Of a stretch of DNA of 64,000 nucleotides, positions 58,366 through 64,000 are shown one piece after another. The position numbers and the translations under genes are program-made. The notes under the pieces are model-generated. The model made no database searches. It was not told where the DNA came from and saw only the letters and a list, made by a program, of their open reading frames with translations. Every line of letters starts with the position of its first letter. Positions within the stretch are counted from its first letter, which is position 1. Source of the stretch: Chlorobiota bacterium (GTDB lineage Bacteria; Bacteroidota; Ignavibacteria; OLB7). Where the stretch lies: positions 1 to 64,000 of the forward strand of contig JAQBOZ010000001.1 of the NCBI GenBank assembly GCA_028287785.1. The letters run 5' to 3'.

Positions 58366-60427
58366 GCGGCGCATTCTTCATCTGCTGGTCGCGTTTGGCC
58401 TGCTCCTCCCCGGCGTCCTGGCCGCGCAGCGATTCGAACAGCGGATTGCCCCCTTTCCGGTGGAGCGGACGGCGAACGATCGCTATCTCAACCCGTTCTC
58501 CGGTGGGCTTATCCAGCCCCGCATCGGCCTCCTCGATGCCGATGGAGACGGGCTCCCGGATCTCTTCGCCCTGAACCCCGACAACCGGCTCCGGTTCTAC
58601 CATAATCTGGGAAACCGGAGCTTCCGGCGCGTCCATCCCTCCGGCTACGATTCCGCGAACGTCCGCGGCTGGTTTCGTCTGGCCGATATCGATGCCGATG
58701 GCGATCTCGATCTCCTCACCTCCGGCGATCTCTCGGAGGTGCTCCTCTATCACAATCAGGGGACATCGGCCCAGCCCGTATTTCCACGGGTTCCCGATAC
58801 GCTCAGGACCACGGCCGCCGCCGTGATCTACACGCAGCAGGAGACGGTCCCCTCCCTTGTCGATATCGACGCCGATGGCGATCTCGACCTCTTCATCGGC
58901 GATCCGACCGGCACCATCATCTTCTACCGGAATGTGGGAACGGCCGCGGCCCCGGCCTTTGTGCTGGAGACGCGGAACTACATGGGCATCCTCGTCATCT
59001 CCGGCGGACGGGCCAGAAAGGATGACGCCACCATCCTCCACCACGGCGCCAGCGTGCTGGACTTCGCCGATATCGACCGTGATGGCGATCTCGACATTCT
59101 CTTCGGCGATTTCTTCACCGAGCGGCTCCTCCTGTTCGATAACGGCGGCACAACCCATCAGGCGGCCTTCAGCATGAGCCGGCTCGATACCGCCTTCCGT
59201 CCCAACGGCGACGATGTCCGAAGCCAGGGCTTCAACCAGCCGGTCGCCGGGGATATCGACGGCGATGGCGATCTCGATATCCTGATCTCATCGCTCTACC
59301 CGGATGCCACCGAACAGCCGGTGATCCTCTATGAGAATACTTCGGGCACGGCTCCGGGAATGCCTGCGATGCGGCGGAGGGATATCGACCTGACGAGCGA
59401 GCTGGATCTTGGGACGTTCGCCGCTCCTGCCGGGATACACGACACGGTGATGAACGGGATGGTGGTGGGAATGGGCGATGGCTCGATCTACTACATCCCC
59501 GTCGATACGACCGGCGGAGCGACGGTCTGGCACCCGGCAAAACGATATTCCACCGGTGTTGGCGGGCTGTTCGACGCATCGCCGGCGGTCGGTGATCTGG
59601 ACGGAGACGGGGTGGCCGAGCTGGTCATCGGCGACGCGGACGGGGTGCTGAGGCTCTTCAGGTTCGCGAACGGGGGACTGGCGCATGTCCCCTGGCAGCT
59701 CGATACGTTCAAGGTGAACGCCTATGCCGCGCCGGCCCTCGCCGATATCGATCACGACGGCGATCTCGATCTCTTCATCGGCGCGGGGAACGGGCGCTTC
59801 GTCTACTTCGAGAACACCGGCGGGCCGGCCGCCCCCCGATTCGAACGGCGGACGCCACCGGCACCGTTCGACCTGCTGGATGTGGGGTCGAACTCCGTGA
59901 TCCGCTTCCACGACATCGACCGCGATGGCGCTCTCGATGCCGTTGTCGGCGCATGGCCCAGCTTCGACCGCCTGCGCGGGACCGTCCGCTTCTACCTTGG
60001 CCGCGGCGACACCTTCGCCATCGACCCCGCGCTGCCGGACATCGCCACCGACGCCGATCCGGTGCCGGTGATGGTCAATCTCCCGGAGGGTCGCTTCCTG
60101 ATCGTCGGGCAGAGATCCGGCGGGATGCTCGCGTTCTTCGACAGAACGTCGCCGGAATCCGGGGCGCCGATGGCAGAGACCGCGACGGGAGCGATGACCC
60201 TGGCGCCGACAATTCTGCGGGGAGATGATCGAATCGTGTCGGTGGGATGGAACCAGACCGTGCCGGGAGCGTCATTAGGAGTATATGATTTCCGGGGAGA
60301 TGAGATCATGCGGCAGCCCCTGCCGGATCGCGGCGGAACCATCAGGCTCCGTCTGCCGAAGCTCCCGGCGGGCGTCTACATGATCGCGATCGGCGGCATA
60401 AGCGGGAAGATCATCGTGCTTCCATGA
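58355..60427 (+). CDS. Secreted FG-GAP/VCBS beta-propeller protein (second of pair)
   Basis: This 690-aa protein is a paralog of the gene at 55129 with eight DxDxDGxxD loops in the same order, among them DADGDGLPDLFALN, DIDADGDLDLLTSG, DIDRDGDLDILFGD, DLDGDGVAELVIGD and DIDHDGDLDLFIGA. The signal peptide ends GVLAAQ. The start is TTG at 58355, inside the previous gene, with GAGGTGG just upstream, so translation is likely coupled to the lipoprotein. The C-terminal PAGVYMIAIGGISGKIIVLP end matches that of its paralog. The ligand is unknown. Confidence 0.85.
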   Translation: MTGERRILHLLVAFGLLLPGVLAAQRFEQRIAPFPVERTANDRYLNPFSGGLIQPRIGLLDADGDGLPDLFALNPDNRLRFYHNLGNRSFRRVHPSGYDSANVRGWFRLADIDADGDLDLLTSGDLSEVLLYHNQGTSAQPVFPRVPDTLRTTAAAVIYTQQETVPSLVDIDADGDLDLFIGDPTGTIIFYRNVGTAAAPAFVLETRNYMGILVISGGRARKDDATILHHGASVLDFADIDRDGDLDILFGDFFTERLLLFDNGGTTHQAAFSMSRLDTAFRPNGDDVRSQGFNQPVAGDIDGDGDLDILISSLYPDATEQPVILYENTSGTAPGMPAMRRRDIDLTSELDLGTFAAPAGIHDTVMNGMVVGMGDGSIYYIPVDTTGGATVWHPAKRYSTGVGGLFDASPAVGDLDGDGVAELVIGDADGVLRLFRFANGGLAHVPWQLDTFKVNAYAAPALADIDHDGDLDLFIGAGNGRFVYFENTGGPAAPRFERRTPPAPFDLLDVGSNSVIRFHDIDRDGALDAVVGAWPSFDRLRGTVRFYLGRGDTFAIDPALPDIATDADPVPVMVNLPEGRFLIVGQRSGGMLAFFDRTSPESGAPMAETATGAMTLAPTILRGDDRIVSVGWNQTVPGASLGVYDFRGDEIMRQPLPDRGGTIRLRLPKLPAGVYMIAIGGISGKIIVLP

Positions 60428-60514
60428 TATCCCGTCGGCTCCCGGATCGCCCGACAACGCGCCCGGTGACTTCGAACATTCAGACTGGTTCCATTTCAAT
60501 AGAGGAGAACTGAT

Positions 60515-61651
60515 ATGGTAAAGAAAGTGATCCCGGTACTCTGTGGCCTGCTGGCAGCCGGAATGGCGATGGCGCAGGACTCCAGACCGACAGTCCCGAT
60601 GCCGCCGATGCCCCCTGTCCCGCCGATGCCTCCGATGGCAATCAGCATGATGGGAGGCAGTTTTCTCGGCGTCATGCCGGAGGAAGTGACGGCCGATCGG
60701 GCAAAGGAGCTTGGCCTGGCGGAGGAATACGGCGCGTTGCTGAAGGAGGTCAGCGATGGAGGCCCGGCGGCAAAGGCCGGCCTGAAGGCGAACGATGTGA
60801 TCGTCGAGTGGAATGGAACACGGGTGGAGAGCGCCATGCAGCTCAGACGGCTTGTGCATGAAACGCCGGCCGGCAGGAGCGTGAAAATCGCCTATATCCG
60901 TGGTGGGCATAGAAACCAGATAGAGCTGAAAGTCGGCCAGAGCCCTGACATGGGAATGATGGGCAACATGATGATGAGGCATGGCGAAAAGAATCAATCC
61001 ATGGATTCTCTCTTCGGCTCCATGGGACCTGAAACATCCTACTTCATGATGCCCCACACCGGCCGCCTCGGCGTGACGATGCAGAACCTCTCGCCACAGC
61101 TTGCAACCTACTTCGGCCTGAAGGACCGCACCGGCGCGCTGATCAGCGATGTGAGCGAGAAGTCCGCGGCTGCGAATGCGGGGCTGGCGGCCGGGGATAT
61201 CGTCATCACGGTGGATGGCGAAAAGGTGAATTCCCCCGGTGATCTGCGGAAGGCAATCGGGTCCAGGGAGGGCGAGGTGAAGCTGGGCATCATCCGCGAC
61301 AAGCAGGAGCGGACGATCACCGTGAAGCTCCCCGCGAAAGGGAGTATCGAAGGTTTCGCGCCGGAGATGAATGAGAATTTCGGCAATCAGGAGATGCCCT
61401 TCCAGATGTTCCAGAATTTCTCCGCCCCCGAGTCGTACCAGATGTTCTTCTTCGGTGGTGATGATGAACAGAACGATGCTCCCGAGGCTCCGAGGAATGC
61501 GCCGAGAGAGCAGCGGGAGACCCCGGAGCTTGGAAATATGATGGAGAAACAGCGGGTCGAACCCCGCAGACATCCCCAGACACCTGGGGAGCAGCTTATG
61601 GGACCACGCCGGCAGGCCAGGCAGGAAGCCCCGGAGGCGAGGGATATCTGA
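60515..61651 (+). CDS. Secreted double-PDZ protein without protease domain
   Basis: This 378-aa protein has a signal peptide (ending GMAMAQ) and a Met/Pro-rich segment (residues 26-42). Two PDZ domains follow: LGVMPEEVTADRAKELGL with GGPAAKAGLKANDVIVEWNG, and LGVTMQNLSPQLATYFGL with SAAANAGLAAGDIVITVDGE. Met-rich linkers (MGMMGNMMMRHG) and a Pro/Glu/Arg tail join them. There is no serine-protease or HtrA catalytic domain, so it is a protein-binding scaffold in the periplasm. SD GAGGAG stands before the ATG. It may recognise C-termini of exported or misfolded proteins; that is inference. A terminator follows. Confidence 0.82.
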   Translation: MVKKVIPVLCGLLAAGMAMAQDSRPTVPMPPMPPVPPMPPMAISMMGGSFLGVMPEEVTADRAKELGLAEEYGALLKEVSDGGPAAKAGLKANDVIVEWNGTRVESAMQLRRLVHETPAGRSVKIAYIRGGHRNQIELKVGQSPDMGMMGNMMMRHGEKNQSMDSLFGSMGPETSYFMMPHTGRLGVTMQNLSPQLATYFGLKDRTGALISDVSEKSAAANAGLAAGDIVITVDGEKVNSPGDLRKAIGSREGEVKLGIIRDKQERTITVKLPAKGSIEGFAPEMNENFGNQEMPFQMFQNFSAPESYQMFFFGGDDEQNDAPEAPRNAPREQRETPELGNMMEKQRVEPRRHPQTPGEQLMGPRRQARQEAPEARDI

Positions 61652-61701
61652 CAGCGACGTTCTCCGCGCGCGCGAACGCGCGATGGAATCACCCGACTAT
61701 C

Positions 61702-61737
61702 AAAAGCCCATCCCGAACGATTTCGGGATGGGCTTTT
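61702..61737. terminator. Bidirectional terminator
   Basis: A perfect 15-bp stem (AAAAGCCCATCCCGA pairing with TCGGGATGGGCTTTT, 6-nt loop) sits between convergent genes and ends in TTTT on both strands, a canonical form. Confidence 0.9.
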
Positions 61738-61765
61738 CATTTGCTCGGATGCCGTGTGGCCGGGA

Positions 61766-62809
61766 TCAGAACTTTCCCCAGAACCCCTTGTACACCTTGA
61801 ACCCCACCGAGTTGGCATCGGCGCTGGCGACGGTGTAGGCGCGCAGCGTGCCGGGATTTGACTGGTATCGGGAGGTGTAGAGAATGTACTTCCCATCCGG
61901 CGACCAGGTGGGATACACATCGTTGTTCATGACGTTCGGCGTGACCAGCGTCCGCCCGGTGCCGTCGGCATTGATCATGATGATCTGCGCCCCGAGATCG
62001 GTCGATACGGTGGAGAAGGCGAGCTTCGTCCCATCCGGCGACCACGCGGGTTGGAGATCGCCCGGCGCGTCGTTGGTGATATTCTTCCGGTTGGAGCCAT
62101 CGGCGTTGACCACAAAGATATCCCCGTCGCTGTTCGTGGCGGTGCCGGTATATGCCAGCTTCGTCCCATCCGGCGACCAGGCCATCCTGGAATCTCCCTG
62201 CCCGAAATCCTGCGCGTTACTGGCAATCGAGTGGAGATTGCCGCCGTCGGCATTCACCACATAGAGATCGGTTCCCCCATCGCCATGATAGAACGCGATC
62301 TGCCCGCCGTTCGGCGAGAATTCCGGGATCGTCTCATAGGTTGCGTTCGTGCTGATCACCTTCGCCTCGCCGGTGCCGTCGGAGTTCTGGATCAACAGGC
62401 GGCCATCCTTGGTGGAGTAGACGACGCTTTTCCCATCGGGAGAAAGCGCCGGGTAGGATACGGCTGTTTCAAACGTGCTGCTGCTGGCGATCACCTTGTT
62501 GCCGGAGCCGTCGATGTTGGCGACGGAGATCTGGAAGACCGATCCGCTGGTGCTCTCGATCAGGTAGGCGATCTTCCCGCCACGCGGCGAGGTAACCAGT
62601 CGCGCGTCGTCGATAAGCAGCTTCGGGTTATCCCCGGCCGGGTTGGTCACCGGATCGTACGTCACGATCTGATGATGCAGCGTGCTATCCTCGGTGGAAT
62701 AGACAACCATCTCCTTGCCGACGTAGCCCGATCCGGGGGACGTCGTATCATCCTTGCAGCCGAACAGCGTCAGAACGCCGAGCCCGGCCAGTAGTACGTA
62801 TGCTTTCAC
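61766..62809 (-). CDS. TolB-like (PD40) beta-propeller lipoprotein
   Basis: This 347-aa protein has a lipobox (LTLFGCKDD) and PD40 repeats: YPALSPDGKSVVYST, PEFSPNGGQIAFYHGDGGTDLYV, MAWSPDGTKLAYTG, PAWSPDGTKLAFST and PTWSPDGKYILYTSR, each followed by xNADG. Such propellers bind protein partners in the periplasm or at the outer membrane. The start is GTG at 62809 with AAGGAG 7 nt upstream. It lies 68 bp downstream of the OmpA-family gene on the same strand. TolB-Pal-like pairing with that OmpA protein is possible but not shown. Confidence 0.88.
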   Translation of the reverse strand: MKAYVLLAGLGVLTLFGCKDDTTSPGSGYVGKEMVVYSTEDSTLHHQIVTYDPVTNPAGDNPKLLIDDARLVTSPRGGKIAYLIESTSGSVFQISVANIDGSGNKVIASSSTFETAVSYPALSPDGKSVVYSTKDGRLLIQNSDGTGEAKVISTNATYETIPEFSPNGGQIAFYHGDGGTDLYVVNADGGNLHSIASNAQDFGQGDSRMAWSPDGTKLAYTGTATNSDGDIFVVNADGSNRKNITNDAPGDLQPAWSPDGTKLAFSTVSTDLGAQIIMINADGTGRTLVTPNVMNNDVYPTWSPDGKYILYTSRYQSNPGTLRAYTVASADANSVGFKVYKGFWGKF

Positions 62810-62877
62810 GCCTGTTCTCCTTGCTTGTTGTAGTTACGACGACCCCGCTTCGTTGGTGATCGTTTTCCGCGAGCCGG

Positions 62878-64000
62878 TTATTCCACCACCGGCGTTTCCA
62901 CCACGATGGAAACCGTGCGGCAGTAGAAGCGGCCCTCCGGCAGATCGTTGTCGTACAGGCTCGATTCGCCGATGCCGCGAACCGTCCCGCCGGTAACCCC
63001 GAGCGCGCGCGCCGTTGAACGGGCACGCTCCTCGGAGAGTCGCTTGTTGTACTCCGCCTCGCCGATACGGTCGGTGCTTCCCTCGATCGTCACCGCGGCT
63101 GTCGGGCGGATTCTCGCCTTGATAAACTGGGCGATCTTCCGGTTCGTTTCGTTCAGATCCCCCTTGTCGAAATCGAAAATGATCAGGCTGTAGCGATCGA
63201 TCTGCTTGTCGGCGATCCGCTCCACCCGTTTTTTCCGGACCGTCACCTGCTCCACCGGCAGGGTGCCGGTTGTGGTGAATGTCTGCCCGGCTCCATCGCG
63301 CACTTCAAGCGCGTAGTCCAGCGGCACCGGAGCGCGCGGCATATGCTCCTTCTCCAGATCGATCTTCCACTCCACGCTGGAGGGGACATCCCCCTCGCCG
63401 GTGAAGCGCCGCAACTCGGTCCCCTCCTGTCCCATCGAAAGGGTCCATCCGGTCACTCCCGCCTCCGATCTGGTCGTCGGGTTGAACCGGACAACCGGCG
63501 GGTTCGCGGTGCGGATGGTGTCATTGGTCACCACCGGCTCCACGATCGCCCAGGAATCCGAATAGATCTCCACGCGCCGGTTCTCGGCAACGCCGTCGGG
63601 GTCGGTAACGCTGGAGGGATTTTCCGGCAGATCGCGCGCCGTCACCTTCACCCGTCCCTCGGCCACCCCCCAGACATCCCTCAGGTAATCACGAATCGCG
63701 ATGGCGCGCTGCCGCGAGAGGCCGGTGTTCCCCTTCTCCCCACCGGCGCCGGAGTTGCAGCCGATCAGGGTGATCGCCGCTCCGGGGTTATCGCTCATCC
63801 GTTTGCCGAGGATGTTCAGCAGGTTGTAGTAGGTCGGCAGCGTCGGCACATCGTGCAGGCTCGCGAGCTGGAAACCGGCGGCATCGGCGGGGCTCATCCT
63901 GGTGTAGCGCGATGGGATGGCCGAGGAGCTGTCGTCGAAGAAGACGTAGTTGAGCAGAGGGCGCATCGAGACGGAGATAAACTCCTCCACCCGCAACTGG
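62878..64000 (-). CDS. OmpA-family protein with two OmpA-like domains (5' partial)
   Basis: At least 373 residues are visible; the frame continues beyond the right edge, so the start is not in the window. An N-terminal OmpA-like domain (LNYVFFDDSSSAIPSRY, AITLIGCNSGAGGE, LSRQRAIAIRDYL) is followed by a beta domain. A complete OmpA-like domain comes next (SLIIFDFDKGDLNETNRKIA, the strand VTIEGSTDRIGEAEYNKRLS and ERARSTARALG). The second domain keeps the Asp/Arg pattern for binding diaminopimelate of peptidoglycan. It probably tethers the outer membrane, or a T9SS-type complex, to the wall. The downstream TolB-like lipoprotein may be its partner. Confidence 0.85.
   Translation of the reverse strand, partial: QLRVEEFISVSMRPLLNYVFFDDSSSAIPSRYTRMSPADAAGFQLASLHDVPTLPTYYNLLNILGKRMSDNPGAAITLIGCNSGAGGEKGNTGLSRQRAIAIRDYLRDVWGVAEGRVKVTARDLPENPSSVTDPDGVAENRRVEIYSDSWAIVEPVVTNDTIRTANPPVVRFNPTTRSEAGVTGWTLSMGQEGTELRRFTGEGDVPSSVEWKIDLEKEHMPRAPVPLDYALEVRDGAGQTFTTTGTLPVEQVTVRKKRVERIADKQIDRYSLIIFDFDKGDLNETNRKIAQFIKARIRPTAAVTIEGSTDRIGEAEYNKRLSEERARSTARALGVTGGTVRGIGESSLYDNDLPEGRFYCRTVSIVVETPVVE

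Noticed and set aside
1-64000. tRNA, rRNA, riboswitch or replication origin
   Set aside because: I looked in the intergenic regions for tRNA T-loop consensus, conserved rRNA stretches, THI-box or cobalamin-type motifs and DnaA boxes, and found none that I could support.

Overview
The window is G+C-rich, gene-dense and carries no rRNA, tRNA or CRISPR. It looks like chromosome from an uncultured or poorly studied member of the Bacteroidota/Chlorobi superphylum, most like the Ignavibacteria/Kapabacteria branch. This rests on many exported proteins ending in a type IX secretion (T9SS) type-A sorting-like domain, a DUF4835/PorD-like protein, a PorV-like barrel, DUF4292 and DUF4230 proteins, frequent ASH/choice-of-anchor-D domains, and weak or absent Shine-Dalgarno sites before many genes. 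The lineage is an inference; no marker gene fixes it.

Layout. 1-3.2 kb: tail of a secreted protein, a WD40 T9SS cargo protein, a foldback mobile element and a radical SAM protein. 3.4-13.4 kb: an M61 aminopeptidase, two tandem HExxH metallopeptidases, a giant ASH/vWA/cohesin-like protein and a barrel protein. 13.5-18.1 kb: a PD40/OmpA-like lipid-envelope protein, an M29 aminopeptidase, and a MauE/DoxX-rhodanese pair. 18.1-21.1 kb: an accessory island with a second foldback element, two tail-collar-domain genes, an IS630 relic and a half-copy of the foldback repeat. 21.1-27.6 kb: an ABM monooxygenase and two tandem secreted subtilisins. 27.7-35.5 kb: envelope proteins, the PorD-like and PorV-like genes in divergent orientation, a helix-hairpin-helix beta-barrel, LolA and a BrkB-type membrane protein. 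35.5-40.9 kb (minus strand): a Met/His-rich lipoprotein preceded by an ECF sigma factor with a C-terminal Cys cluster, two orphan genes, an L,D-transpeptidase and prfA. 41.2-49.4 kb: a TPR lipoprotein, a LolB-like DUF4292 protein, LptD, an FKBP, DUF4230, DUF3891 and thiamine pyrophosphokinase. 49.6-60.4 kb: two tandem reprolysin-like T9SS proteases and two FG-GAP propeller proteins flanking a lipoprotein. 60.5-64 kb: a double-PDZ protein, a TolB-like propeller lipoprotein and a partial OmpA-family protein.

How it fits together. Most of the window serves the cell envelope and protein export. T9SS-associated outer-membrane parts (PorD-like, PorV-like) sit with a large set of T9SS-type cargo. 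The cargo comes repeatedly as tandem paralog pairs: metallopeptidases, subtilisins, reprolysins and FG-GAP propellers. LptD, LolA and the LolB-like DUF4292 protein support LPS and lipoprotein delivery to the outer membrane that these systems need. The most unusual items are the ~300-bp foldback element with terminal inverted repeats and an 8-bp target duplication, the tail-collar island without other phage genes, the Cys-tailed ECF sigma factor next to a metal-ligand-rich lipoprotein, and the HhH-barrel/PorV-like pair.
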